From the NCBI GenBank assembly GCA_003023695.1, contig PXYW01000001.1, positions 67,060 to 131,059 of the forward strand: DNA of 64,000 bases, given 5' to 3'. A model generated the notes under the pieces. It saw only the letters and a list, made by a program, of their open reading frames with translations. It did not search any database and was not told the DNA's origin. A program made the translations under genes and the position numbers. Shown in pieces: positions 18,069 through 27,226 of this stretch (positions are counted from its first letter, which is position 1; each line of letters begins with the position of its first letter). The stretch comes from Sulfobacillus benefaciens (GTDB taxonomy: Bacteria > Bacillota > Sulfobacillia > Sulfobacillales > Sulfobacillaceae).

Positions 18069-18459
18069 TTCACAACCTCCTTCTTGGGACCGAACCTAGG
18101 GATAGTTATCCCGGTTCACACCATGACCGCCTTGGGGCAATGATAGTTAAAAATCACCTCCCGAATTTTTGTGAGTGACCCTTTGGTCATTATTAACAAC
18201 GATGAGAGAGCTCGTCACGTTACGAAATTTAACGGAAATTGCCAGGGAATATATGGCACAAACAGTCGGCTGATGGTTCAATAGTGGGCAGGGCAGCAAA
18301 CCCCCAAACAATAGGGTGATGGCACTATTTGCCGAACTTGAAAGAGACAAAATCTGGAATCTTTCATGGAGCGCCTTTGCCTTTTCAATCGGTCGCGCGA
18401 CGTCTATGATAGATGAAGTCTAACTAGGGCGGTAGGAGACCAGAAAGGACCGAGGTGCG
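18069..18459. promoter_or_regulatory. Divergent intergenic region with hairpins
   Basis: About 390 nt between two divergent genes. On the minus strand an unused strong ribosome-like sequence GGGAGGTGA (about 18155-18163) has no start codon nearby. A nested hairpin lies upstream of the secreted gene: GAACC/GGTTC arms enclosing GGGATA (18099-18104) and TATCCC (18107-18112). A TGACC-CTTT-GGTCA hairpin lies near 18175-18188. This could be a structured leader of the secreted protein mRNA; no riboswitch class is assigned. Confidence 0.35.
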
Positions 18460-19821
18460 ATGCGATTTGTCGCCCATATTTCTCGGTTGCCCGCCACCGT
18501 TCGCAATTCCTTTTGGGACGATGTGGGTTATACCGAGGAGTGGCTTGTGGGACTTGGAAAAGAGGCCACCGGGAGAACGCTGACGGTGGTCGGCCATAAT
18601 CTTAGGCAATTGGAATCATGGTGGGGATGGCAGCAAAGGCCAGCGGTACTTGAGGGCTGGATTGATTTGATGTCAGTGGAGTTTACCTGGCGTTATCTGG
18701 AGGCATTTTTAGTAGACATTGGTCCGCGCCAGATTCACGTTCCGTGTGGCGGGGAGTCGGAGGTGCAATGGAGTCCGGGGCATCTCGTAGTTCGCGCGCC
18801 TGAAATGTCATGGCTCTGGCCACGATTGCGGGAAGTGTGGGCCCGATTTGGACTTGTAGCCAGAGAATCGCTAGAGTGGCAGGCGCTTTCACGCGCCTAT
18901 CGGGCAACCCGGCTGCCATACGGGTATATCTTGGAAACTCAGCCCCGATCTTGCTGGAACGAATGGCATCTTACGGTGGAGCCAGGTCAAGACGACACGG
19001 CGTTAAACCATGTGTGGGCTGATTTGGTTCAGCGTTTGGGAGTGCGTTCGCTTCGTGTTCGCTGGTATCAAGAAATGTTGCCTCGCACGGAATCTTTGTT
19101 GGGTCTGCCGGTACGGATGGTTCAGGCGCGCCTTACGGTAACCAATCCTCCGTCTTTGTTATGGGACTCGAATTCCTTGCAGCGCCCATCATTGCGGGGG
19201 CTTCGGTGCCATCTGTCATGGGAAGTGCCGGAATGGAGCCGACATCTTTCTAATACTGTGGTGCTGCGACGCTGGCGACAAGGAACCCGCCTGGAAGCGC
19301 ATTTTCGACCACGTACAGGCGAGTGGGAACCCGCAGCATATCGTGCCTTACGGCGCGAGCGTCGTCAATTGCCCGTATTTACCTGGGCGGTATCCCCGGG
19401 TCACGACGACTTGCCCACCTGGGAGAGTCTCCAACATCAGGCTCATGATCACCAGCAATTAGCTCGACTGGCGGAATTTCTAAATTCACTTGCCCATCCA
19501 CAGCTTCCTAACGAATGGCCGTCGCGAATGCGATATCGTCGGGAGACATGGAAAGTAGACGCACTGGCCTCGATTCCGGGCCAATGGACTATTAGCCATG
19601 GATTGGGGCCAAAGATTGTGGTGTCTTGGCCTCGTCACCACCATGTTGGATGGTTGAGCTTAAAATGGGGTTCTTCCACCGCCGTGGCCGTGGTTGCTCC
19701 TCCGGGGGGCGATGCACAGGACAGCCTGAATCAGTGGCGCTATTGGGCCTGGGTTATCACGACGCATTTGATGCCGCAAATTGAAAATTGGTTAGAAGAC
19801 AACTCGAGTACTCGTGATTAG
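18460..19821 (+). CDS. Tryptophan-rich orphan protein
   Basis: 453 aa, not recognised. It has about 33 tryptophans (about 7%, several-fold above normal), spread over the whole length, often as W-x1-2-W. It has no signal peptide, membrane segment or cysteine-based metal site. Charge is mixed with many Arg, and the predicted pattern is alternating strands and helices. The sequence ends on a hydrophobic-aromatic helix (WRYWAWVITTHL). ATG 18460 is used, with AGGACCGAGGTG upstream. No operon partner. The coding pattern is sound (long open frame, good third-base bias), so it should be expressed. Confidence 0.7.
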   Translation: MRFVAHISRLPATVRNSFWDDVGYTEEWLVGLGKEATGRTLTVVGHNLRQLESWWGWQQRPAVLEGWIDLMSVEFTWRYLEAFLVDIGPRQIHVPCGGESEVQWSPGHLVVRAPEMSWLWPRLREVWARFGLVARESLEWQALSRAYRATRLPYGYILETQPRSCWNEWHLTVEPGQDDTALNHVWADLVQRLGVRSLRVRWYQEMLPRTESLLGLPVRMVQARLTVTNPPSLLWDSNSLQRPSLRGLRCHLSWEVPEWSRHLSNTVVLRRWRQGTRLEAHFRPRTGEWEPAAYRALRRERRQLPVFTWAVSPGHDDLPTWESLQHQAHDHQQLARLAEFLNSLAHPQLPNEWPSRMRYRRETWKVDALASIPGQWTISHGLGPKIVVSWPRHHHVGWLSLKWGSSTAVAVVAPPGGDAQDSLNQWRYWAWVITTHLMPQIENWLEDNSSTRD

Positions 19822-20554
19822 CAATGTGATACGGCGTTCGAACACATAGATTAAAATCCTGCTTATTAAGTGGCTGCGTAGGAGATGCAGAGTTAGGGAA
19901 AGTTTCCAGTGGGACCCCCAACAACTATTGGGGAATGCAAAGCTTTTTACGCATGCCCTGTGCGGCTATATTCAGCAACTTTAGCCAAACCTTTACAGAT
20001 ATAACGCTACCCTGATAAGTCCACAGGTAAATCCACCTATACTAATAATGATACGATTATACGCTGCGAAATGTCATATACAGTGACATTATTGCAAACC
20101 GAAAGCAGTAATGATGTTCCGACCCATGAGCAAGTCGACCATTTTCGATGGTACAAGGCCAGTTTACGTCCTGCAAGTGAGAACGACGCGTATTTGTATT
20201 ATGGTGGCGTTAAACTGGGTGCCACGTAGGATTTCGTGATGGCCTTGCTTCCTCTGCTAAGTCATTGCGCGATTGTGGTTGGGTTGGCACCTACCTCAGA
20301 TGTCTGCCATTGCGACGCGTCACCACGATTGCGGATGGGGGCTTCGTGTCCGCTTTGTTGTAGTGTTGTGCCAGACTGGCAACGACAAAGCACGTTCACG
20401 AGAATTCGTTACCCTTTCCCATCCCAGTCGGTCAAGCTATTATCGATAGAAACGTAGAGCAATAGAAGCACCGACTGACGTGTGAACGCCCAGCGCTGGA
20501 AAAACTGGGATGTTTATACGACATTAGGGGGCCAGAGGAATGTTGGCCCCTTAC
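19822..20554. other. 733-nt region without a clear gene
   Basis: An in-frame stretch at 20071-20229 could encode 52 aa (MSYTVTLLQTESS...), but there is no ribosome site. A GGGGCCA...TGGCCCC hairpin at 20528-20550 may end transcription of the minus-strand gene to the right, although no strong T-run follows. A CCCCA...TGGGG hairpin is near 19916-19933. Nothing else is supported. Confidence 0.35.
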
Positions 20555-20827
20555 TTATCGCTTGGCCCGACGGGACCGCGACCACTCTTTCATGCCCATT
20601 GGGCCATTCTCATAGAAATACATGGAATACAGATAGGGGTCCACGACTGCACGGTAAACTTTAATGATCCCGATTTCCTCTAATTTATTTATGCGTTGGT
20701 CCACGTCTTCCACCGAGATTTGCAACTCATCGGCAATGTCTTCTAATGGGGTTCGGGCGTTGTCAATAAGAATTTCTACCAAGCGGCGATCCTTGGTGTC
20801 CACTGGATATGACAGCGGTTGCGCCAT
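20555..20827 (-). CDS. Lrp/AsnC-type winged-helix protein lacking the ligand domain
   Basis: 90 aa. Residues about 10-65 form the AsnC-type DNA-binding domain (DRRLVEILIDNARTPLEDIADELQIS, then VDQRINKLEEIGIIKVYRAVV). Normal Lrp/AsnC proteins continue with an RAM ligand/oligomerisation domain (about 150 aa total); here only about 25 residues follow and end in a basic tail (SRSRRAKR). It may be a stand-alone DNA-binding protein. The start has GAGGAGTG 8 nt upstream. It is 30 nt downstream of the LON-domain gene on the same strand, so the two are probably co-transcribed. Confidence 0.8.
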   Translation of the reverse strand: MAQPLSYPVDTKDRRLVEILIDNARTPLEDIADELQISVEDVDQRINKLEEIGIIKVYRAVVDPYLYSMYFYENGPMGMKEWSRSRRAKR

Positions 20828-20857
20828 GATATTTCACTCCTCAGTACGACTCTGGTA

Positions 20858-21472
20858 TTAACTACTGTGTTCGGTACGCAATCCGTCCATCATGGTGCGC
20901 AGCAACGTAATTTCTTTCGCTAACCGCCCACGCGTGCTACGAATTTCCAAGAGTTCTTGCCGTGTCGCAGTAGGTATGGGAATATGCGCGGCAATCCAAT
21001 AGGATAAGGCTTCCGGTGTTTGTGGCAGCAGCGGATGTGTTGATTCTGAACGCATAATGCTCCACATTTCGGAACCCAGGGCTTGCGCCTCATCAACTAA
21101 TGGGTTGGGTATCGTGTCTTCTGAGTCGGGCATGAAGCGAAATTGACCGACAAGGGTCTCGTGTACCAGTCGGAAAGACAATAAACTGACTCGACTGATG
21201 CCTACCACTACGACACTTTGCGGGCTTGTGTTTTGAGGGTAGTCTAGTACCCTGGCCACAGTCCCGATGGACAGCGGTTCAGGCCATGCAGCGTCCGTTC
21301 CCGGGGTGGACCTTGCTAAACACACTACGACCCCAGTATCCCGTAGGGATGCCTCGGCAATCATAGCCTGGCCCAATGGGCCATCTACGGTTAGGTTCAG
21401 TCTCATTCCCGGAAATAGCACTTCTGTCCATGGTAAGATAGGCAAGCTTAAGGTGTCCCGATTGGTAGGCAT
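20858..21472 (-). CDS. LON N-terminal (substrate-binding) domain protein
   Basis: 204 aa. The sequence opens with LSLPILPWTEVLFPGMRLNLTV, the signature of the Lon protease N-terminal domain (PUA-like fold), and continues with VGTVARVLDYPQ and VVVVGISRVSLLSF, all typical of that domain. A helical C-terminal part follows and there is no ATPase or protease domain. Stand-alone LON-N proteins occur in many bacteria with unknown function, possibly recognising damaged or specific substrates. The ATG follows AAGGAGG. It is divergent from the acyl-CoA dehydrogenase gene. Confidence 0.82.
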   Translation of the reverse strand: MPTNRDTLSLPILPWTEVLFPGMRLNLTVDGPLGQAMIAEASLRDTGVVVCLARSTPGTDAAWPEPLSIGTVARVLDYPQNTSPQSVVVVGISRVSLLSFRLVHETLVGQFRFMPDSEDTIPNPLVDEAQALGSEMWSIMRSESTHPLLPQTPEALSYWIAAHIPIPTATRQELLEIRSTRGRLAKEITLLRTMMDGLRTEHSS

Positions 21473-21691
21473 GTCACGCCTCCTTGTGAGAATTTCGCCA
21501 TGATTCTTAACTCGCGTCTCTTCTCTATTTTACTGGTTTCCATTGCTGTCTCCAACCTGGTCAGGGATGAATTAGGGAGTATTTTTTTACAAATCGAGTG
21601 TGATTTTCCCCATGGGAAGACAATGCTAGAATAGAGAGCGATTGAACCGATACTTGGACGAGGCAGCACAACGGGAGGCGCAATAATCATT

Positions 21692-22858
21692 ATGGGTTAT
21701 GGATTGACAGAAGAACAGAAGATGTTTCGTGATATGGTGCACCGATTGGCAGTGGAAAAGGTGGCACCACGGGCCGCCGAAATTGACGCTACACATGAAT
21801 TTCCCTGGGATATTGTAAAACTGTTTTCCGAAAACGGGTTGATGGGCGTGGGCATGCCGGAAGAATTAGGGGGCGGCGGAGCGGACCTGCTGACATTTTG
21901 TCTCTCAGTAGAAGAAGTGGCTCGGGTCTGTGCGACCTCCAGTTTAATTATTGCCGCCCAGCATTTAGGAGCAATGCCGATTTTGATTGCTGGGAGCCGA
22001 GAACAAAAGAAGCGATTCATCCCTGCAATTGCCGCAGGAGAAAAGTTGTCGGCGTTTGCGTTGACTGAGCCGGAAGCTGGGTCAGATGCTGGCGGTACCA
22101 AAACTCGCGCAGTCCGGGAAGGAGATCGCTATCGCATAAACGGAACGAAAGTGTTTATCACAAATGGTGGATTAGCCAAGACCGTGGTAGTATTTGCTTC
22201 AACTAATCCTAGCGCAGGAGTTCGAGGAATTTCCGCTTTCATCGTGGATGGGGATCAGCCCGGCGTTAGTGTAGGACGAATTGAAAACAAAATGGGCATC
22301 CGGGGTTCGCAAACCGCAATGCTGAACTTCGACGACGTGTTGGTTGATGCAGACCGGTTATTGGGGACAGAAGGCGATGGCTTCAAAATAGCGATGCGGA
22401 CTTTAGACAGGACGCGGCCAGGAATTGCTGCGCAGGCTTTGGGCATCGCCCAAGGAGCTCTCGATGTCAGTTATCGCCATGTGCAGACCCGGCGCCAGTT
22501 TGGTCAAGCTATAGGGCAATTTGAAGCTATTCAGTTTATGCTGGCGGATATGCAGACGCAAATCGAAGCCAGCCGTCAACTGTTGTATAAAGCGGCTGAA
22601 GTTGTGGAAACCGCCGGATTTGAAACCGTGTCGTCCGCCGAGGTGACCCGGTACTCGGCAATGGCCAAATTGATGTGTTCAGACACGGCAATGCGAGTGA
22701 CTACTGATGCCGTGCAGCTTTTAGGAGGGTATGGGTATATTCAGGACTACCCCGTAGAGCGCATGATGCGGGATGCCAAAATTACCCAAATATATGAAGG
22801 AACTAACCAAGTCCAACGCTTAGTGATTTATCGCAACATGGAGATGGAGAGTAACTAA
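21692..22858 (+). CDS. Acyl-CoA dehydrogenase
   Basis: 388-aa FAD enzyme that oxidises a short/medium acyl-CoA (butyryl/isovaleryl type) at alpha-beta, passing electrons to electron-transfer flavoprotein. The conserved [13 protein letters not shown] loop (about residues 127-139), the [15 protein letters not shown] segment near 270, and [10 protein letters not shown] near 370 with the catalytic base glutamate are all present. Length is normal. Chain-length specificity cannot be read from sequence. Its stop overlaps the asnS start (TAATG), an odd pairing of a lipid enzyme with a tRNA synthetase that implies translational coupling. Confidence 0.9.
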   Translation: MGYGLTEEQKMFRDMVHRLAVEKVAPRAAEIDATHEFPWDIVKLFSENGLMGVGMPEELGGGGADLLTFCLSVEEVARVCATSSLIIAAQHLGAMPILIAGSREQKKRFIPAIAAGEKLSAFALTEPEAGSDAGGTKTRAVREGDRYRINGTKVFITNGGLAKTVVVFASTNPSAGVRGISAFIVDGDQPGVSVGRIENKMGIRGSQTAMLNFDDVLVDADRLLGTEGDGFKIAMRTLDRTRPGIAAQALGIAQGALDVSYRHVQTRRQFGQAIGQFEAIQFMLADMQTQIEASRQLLYKAAEVVETAGFETVSSAEVTRYSAMAKLMCSDTAMRVTTDAVQLLGGYGYIQDYPVERMMRDAKITQIYEGTNQVQRLVIYRNMEMESN

Positions 22859-24135
22859 TGACGAAATCCTACATCAAGGATTTACCTCAACGTGTTGGGC
22901 AGCCGGTGGAGATCGAAGGTTGGGTGACGCACTTTCGCTCGTCGGGGAAAATTCATTTTATTGTTGTGCGGGATGGCACTGGTACGGTGCAATGCGTGGT
23001 GTCCGGCGACTCTTTCGCGGATTGGGATCATTTGACGGTTGAAACCTCCTTGGCGATTCGGGGGGACGTAAAGGCCGATGCCCGATCTCCAATGGGGGTG
23101 GAGATTTCAGTGTCTGCCATTGAGATCATTGGGCCGAGTGTGGACTATCCGATATCCCCCAAGGAGCATGGCACCGATTTTTTGATGGGGCATCGCCATT
23201 TGTGGATCAGAAGCCCAAGGCAATCCGCCATCTTAAGAATTCGTGCCGGAGTGATTCGGGCAATTCGCGGATTTTTAGATCACAACGGGTTTATTGTGGC
23301 CGATCCGCCGATTTTGACGCCAGCCGCCGCCGAAGGCACAACCACCCTCTTTGGCATCGACTATTTCGGAGATCCTGCATATCTTTCGCAATCGGGCCAG
23401 CTCTACATGGAAGCCTTGGCCATGGCACTAGGGCGGGTTTATTCTTTCGGGCCAACGTTTCGGGCAGAAAAATCGAAAACCCGACGTCATTTAACGGAAT
23501 TTTGGATGATTGAGCCTGAAATGGCGTTTGTTGAATTCGAAGAAAATCTCGGGTGGCAAGAACGCTTAGTAGAATATACCGTTCAAAAGGTTTTGACCGA
23601 TAATCTGGGCGACTTGGAGAGCATTGGCCGGGATCTGGAGCCATTACGAAAGGTCAAGGCACCTTTTCCCCGGATCACCTATGACGAGGCACTGGAACGC
23701 TTGAAGTCAAAACACATGGAAATTCCTTGGGGAGATGATTTGGGTGCTCCCCATGAGACGGCGTTGGCCGAAGAGTTTGATCGACCGGTCTTTGTCACTC
23801 ATTTTCCGACAACGCTTAAAGCGTTTTATATGCAGCCGGATCCTACCCGTCCGGAAGTCGTGTTGGCGGCCGACCTCTTGGCACCGGAGGGGTACGGGGA
23901 GATAGTTGGTGGCAGCCAGCGTATTCATGACTTAGCGCTCCTAGAGCAAAGACTAAAGCAACATCATTTGCCACCTGAAGTATACTCGTGGTATCTAGAT
24001 TTACGGCGCTACGGTTCGGTGCCGCACAGTGGATTTGGCATGGGATTGGAGCGGCTTGTCGCCTGGATTGCAGGCTTGGACCATGTGCGTGAAACCACAG
24101 CCTTTGCACGGACGTTAAACAGAGTGTGGCCATAA
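22858..24135 (+). CDS. asnS: Asparaginyl-tRNA synthetase
   Basis: 425-aa class IIb synthetase charging tRNA-Asn. An OB-fold anticodon domain (about residues 15-100, [26 protein letters not shown]) is followed by the catalytic core with motif 2 [17 protein letters not shown] and motif 3 [13 protein letters not shown]. The AsnRS subgroup is supported by [17 protein letters not shown]. Its presence suggests direct charging, at least in part, in place of the transamidation route. It begins on the acyl-CoA dehydrogenase stop and is followed 25 nt later by a RodZ-like gene. No T-box leader is visible. Confidence 0.93.
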   Translation: MTKSYIKDLPQRVGQPVEIEGWVTHFRSSGKIHFIVVRDGTGTVQCVVSGDSFADWDHLTVETSLAIRGDVKADARSPMGVEISVSAIEIIGPSVDYPISPKEHGTDFLMGHRHLWIRSPRQSAILRIRAGVIRAIRGFLDHNGFIVADPPILTPAAAEGTTTLFGIDYFGDPAYLSQSGQLYMEALAMALGRVYSFGPTFRAEKSKTRRHLTEFWMIEPEMAFVEFEENLGWQERLVEYTVQKVLTDNLGDLESIGRDLEPLRKVKAPFPRITYDEALERLKSKHMEIPWGDDLGAPHETALAEEFDRPVFVTHFPTTLKAFYMQPDPTRPEVVLAADLLAPEGYGEIVGGSQRIHDLALLEQRLKQHHLPPEVYSWYLDLRRYGSVPHSGFGMGLERLVAWIAGLDHVRETTAFARTLNRVWP

Positions 24136-24160
24136 AAACATAAGGGAGGAGGGGCTCTGG

Positions 24161-25099
24161 GTGCCACCATCAGATGATCAGGAACAGGGTTTGGATATCG
24201 GGAAAATCCTTAATACAGCACGGATTCACCATCGCCTTTCGATTGATGACGTGAGCGAAACCTTGCGTATACGGCGCGACTACATTCAAGCATTGGAGCA
24301 AAATCGCTGGGAAGACTTGCCGGGCGAAGTTTATGGCCAAGGATTTCTTAGAAGTTATGGCCGACTTGTGGATTTAGACGGCGACAAACTGGTTGAGTTG
24401 AGACGTTCCATGATTGGTGCGCCCAGCATTAAGCCCGTATTGCCCGATGGCGGCACTACTGGAAAGGGAACGGGAATATTTACCCATTCTGGTATTTCCC
24501 AGGGCAGTTCATCAGCGCCTAGCCGAGCTCAGAGGTCGCGGCCGCCCTCTGCCCCTCATCCCGTCTCTGCACAACCCATGAGCTCGCGGTCAGTGATTAC
24601 TTTAGCGGTGGTACTGGCGGCTTTATTTGTGGTTGGTTTATATTTGCTTGGTCATTCGACCCATCATTCCGGAGCACCACTTGCATCGCAGTCCACGACG
24701 CACAACAAGTTGCCAAAGAAAACCCAAACCCCGGCGAAACTGCATCATCGTAGCCATCCCAAGGCACGGAGCACGGTGCCAACGTCTGCGGCATTGGCGC
24801 CCACTGCTATTTCGACCCATGGAAACATTACCGTTGCCACGTATGATGTGCCTTCTTCACCAATGACGGTGTCAGTAAATTTCTCCGGACCTTGTTGGCT
24901 AGGAGATATGATTGACGGGGCGCCCCAAGTGCAGCACACCTATTATGCTGGGCAATCGGTGTCCTTTTCTGCGGCCAATTCCTTAAATCTAGTGTTTGGC
25001 ACGCACAGTGAAACTGTCACCGTTAATGGCCAATCGGTCACGCCGCCGTCTAGCCCCTTGCTTTGGGAAATGAATTTTGTGCCAGCTGGGGGAGGATAG
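24161..25099 (+). CDS. RodZ-like HTH membrane protein
   Basis: 312 aa. Residues about 10-80 form an Xre/HTH_25 DNA-binding-like domain (DIGKILNTARIHHRLSIDDVSETLRI... ending YGRLVDLDGDKL). A Ser/Pro-rich linker, one membrane helix (about 145-168), a basic His/Lys/Thr-rich stretch, and a C-terminal extracytoplasmic DUF4115-like beta domain follow. This layout is that of RodZ/YmfM, the cytoskeletal linker of rod morphogenesis that binds MreB through its HTH. GTG start after AAGGGAGGAGG. Upstream of dacF and pdaB, it fits a cell-envelope neighbourhood. Confidence 0.82.
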   Translation: MPPSDDQEQGLDIGKILNTARIHHRLSIDDVSETLRIRRDYIQALEQNRWEDLPGEVYGQGFLRSYGRLVDLDGDKLVELRRSMIGAPSIKPVLPDGGTTGKGTGIFTHSGISQGSSSAPSRAQRSRPPSAPHPVSAQPMSSRSVITLAVVLAALFVVGLYLLGHSTHHSGAPLASQSTTHNKLPKKTQTPAKLHHRSHPKARSTVPTSAALAPTAISTHGNITVATYDVPSSPMTVSVNFSGPCWLGDMIDGAPQVQHTYYAGQSVSFSAANSLNLVFGTHSETVTVNGQSVTPPSSPLLWEMNFVPAGGG

Positions 25100-25172
25100 C
25101 ATTTCGAGGGATGAAACTTGGACCACGGGGCATTCTGCAAGGTGATACCTTTATGTGAAAAGAGGTGCCCCG

Positions 25173-26279
25173 ATGGCTCGGCTTTATCTGATGGGCTTAG
25201 TTATGGCAAACGCACTGCACCCAATTCCGACCCCACCACATGTCTCGGCTCGCGCCGCAATTGTGATGGACGCACGGACGGGTGCTGTTTTATATGAAAA
25301 AAATGCCTTTGTGCAAAAGGATCCGGCGAGCGTTACCAAGATGATGACGGCTTTGCTGGTTATCGAAGCAGGCCATTTGAACCGGGTGGTGACGGTATCC
25401 AAGCAAGCAGCGGCGACCATCGGCTCTTCAATGCATATCCGCTACCGTCAGCAATATACCGAGATGGACTTATTGCGTGGATTGCTAATGCGATCAGGTA
25501 ATGATGCGTCGATTGCCCTAGCAGAAGCTGAGGCCGGCAGTGTGACTCGTTTTGTGGCCCAAATGAATATAAAGGCGCAGGAACTGGGCGCTTTCAATAC
25601 TGCGTTTGAAAATCCGAACGGACTAACCGCTCCGGGACATTATTCCACAGCCTACGACTTAGCTCTCATTGCTCGGGCCGCGATGCGAGAGCCGGTATTC
25701 CGTCGGGTGGTTGCCACCCGTGAAGATGTGATTCAAGAACAAGTCTCGCGAAGCAAACGATCTATCTCTAATACGAATCAATTACTATACGGATTTCCCG
25801 GTGCCGACGGGGTTAAAACGGGAACGACCAATGCCGCCGGGAAGTGTCTGGTGGCATCGGCTACCAGACATGGCCGGCAAATTATTGCGGTGGTGTTAAA
25901 TAGCGACAACCGTTTCGGAGATGCAGCCCGGTTGTTACAATGGGGGTTTACTCACTGGAATACCGACCAAGTCTTGGCTCAAGGGGAGAAAGTGGCTCAA
26001 ATTCCTGTGAAAGGTGGAACGGTACCGGACGTCGGGGCTAGACTCGCCGGTCCGGTTTGGGTCACTTACCCTGAAGGAGCTAGTTATCAAGTTCACATTG
26101 TGAGGCGGCACTTTGTTCCGGCACCCGTTGTAAAAGGTACCGTAGTCGGCCGCGTCATTGTCACTACCATGGATCAACCTCCCGAGACTGAGGTCCTGGT
26201 AGCGGGCCGCTCAGTGGCAAGACAGCCGGTGCGCCGACCATTTTGGCAGTGGCTCACCGGCTTTTGGCGTCGTCATTAA
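25173..26279 (+). CDS. D-alanyl-D-alanine carboxypeptidase (low-mass penicillin-binding protein)
   Basis: 368-aa S11-family serine peptidase that trims peptidoglycan stem peptides outside the membrane. The three active-site motifs are SVTK (53-56), SGND (108-111) and KTGTT (starting at residue 215). An N-terminal segment (ARLYLMGLVMANAL) may act as a short signal peptide. The C-terminal beta domain ends in a basic helix that may anchor it to the membrane. ATG 25173 is chosen over GTG 25155 because AAAAGAGGTG precedes it correctly. A DacF/DacB-type sporulation role is possible but not proved. It ends overlapping the convergent pdaB stop. Confidence 0.9.
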   Translation: MARLYLMGLVMANALHPIPTPPHVSARAAIVMDARTGAVLYEKNAFVQKDPASVTKMMTALLVIEAGHLNRVVTVSKQAAATIGSSMHIRYRQQYTEMDLLRGLLMRSGNDASIALAEAEAGSVTRFVAQMNIKAQELGAFNTAFENPNGLTAPGHYSTAYDLALIARAAMREPVFRRVVATREDVIQEQVSRSKRSISNTNQLLYGFPGADGVKTGTTNAAGKCLVASATRHGRQIIAVVLNSDNRFGDAARLLQWGFTHWNTDQVLAQGEKVAQIPVKGGTVPDVGARLAGPVWVTYPEGASYQVHIVRRHFVPAPVVKGTVVGRVIVTTMDQPPETEVLVAGRSVARQPVRRPFWQWLTGFWRRH

Positions 26280-27037
26280 CCGCGGTAATTGGGGGAACCA
26301 TAAGTCAGCAACTGGTTGACTGTAACCAAACGGTATCCTTTTGCGGCCAATTGTCGCAAGATAGTGGGCAGTGCCAAATCAGTTTGTTTACAGGTATCGG
26401 AAGCATGCAGCAACACAATATCCCCCGGGTGGATCCGGGTAACTACTCGAGAAATGATGGTGGCAACGCCAGGGTTCATCCAATCTAAGGAATCAGTGCC
26501 CCAAGTCACCGTAGTGTACCCAACCGCCCGGGCCGCTAAAATGGTGCGTGAATTGAAATCGCCATTTGGCGGCCGCACTAGGGTCGGGCGTTTACCCGTA
26601 AGCTCTTCAAGCACTTGGTTGGTTTTCATAATGTTGGCCTCAATTTGCGGGGTCGACAACTCGGAATAGTTCACGTGAGCCCAGCCGTGTGATTCAATTT
26701 CAAATCCGTCTTTTACCATTTCCCGCACCAATTGCGGATTTTGTTTGGCCCAGGGACCCGACAAAAAAAACGTGGCAGCCACGTGATCCGCTGCTAGCAG
26801 GTGCACAACCTTGGCGGGCATGACGGTGCCCCAGGAGATGTCGAAAGTCAAGGCGGCCACCTTTTGCGTAGTATTCACATCACGCAGGGAATATCGGTCG
26901 CTTAGAGGTAACGTTGCAGCCCAGGTGCGATATCCGTATGTTTTGCCCCAATGCCATGCCAGAACCACAAGCAGTGCGGCGGCCAGCGCCACCGCAACCC
27001 GTCGCAACATTTGATGGGGCACAGTGATAAATCGCAT
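26276..27037 (-). CDS. pdaB: PdaB-like sporulation polysaccharide deacetylase
   Basis: 253 aa, the length of B. subtilis PdaB. A short N-terminal membrane anchor (about residues 10-28) is followed by a NodB domain. The opening LTFDISWG carries the catalytic aspartate and is specific to the PdaB group. SHGWAHVNYS gives the zinc histidines, RPPNGDFN the conserved arginine/proline loop, and VTWGTDSLDW and IVLLHASDT complete the motifs. PdaB is needed to keep heat-resistant spores dormant. ATG 27037 is chosen because AAGAAGGTGG lies 4 nt upstream; the frame is open further without a site. Divergent from rimO. Confidence 0.88.
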   Translation of the reverse strand: MRFITVPHQMLRRVAVALAAALLVVLAWHWGKTYGYRTWAATLPLSDRYSLRDVNTTQKVAALTFDISWGTVMPAKVVHLLAADHVAATFFLSGPWAKQNPQLVREMVKDGFEIESHGWAHVNYSELSTPQIEANIMKTNQVLEELTGKRPTLVRPPNGDFNSRTILAARAVGYTTVTWGTDSLDWMNPGVATIISRVVTRIHPGDIVLLHASDTCKQTDLALPTILRQLAAKGYRLVTVNQLLTYGSPNYRG

Positions 27038-27226
27038 ATAACCACCTTCTTTCTTAGGGATAGCAATCATAGCCATCGCTATTGGTATGCGCGTTATTGG
27101 GACGAGATATCCGCGACTTGTCTGGCAGCTATCATTACGCCGATTTGTGGGTTCCATAGAACCTGGGAACCATGCTTCCCAAAATCGATTTCGTGGGCTA
27201 TGATTAGCCACGAGGTGACGGGAACG

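Noticed and set aside
20071-20229. 52-codon frame MSYTVTLLQ...
   Set aside because: No ribosome site, stands alone in a gene-poor gap; too weak to call a gene.
26951-27226. N-terminal extension of RimO
   Set aside because: Overlaps divergent pdaB; RimO homologues begin near ATG 27227, which has a ribosome site.
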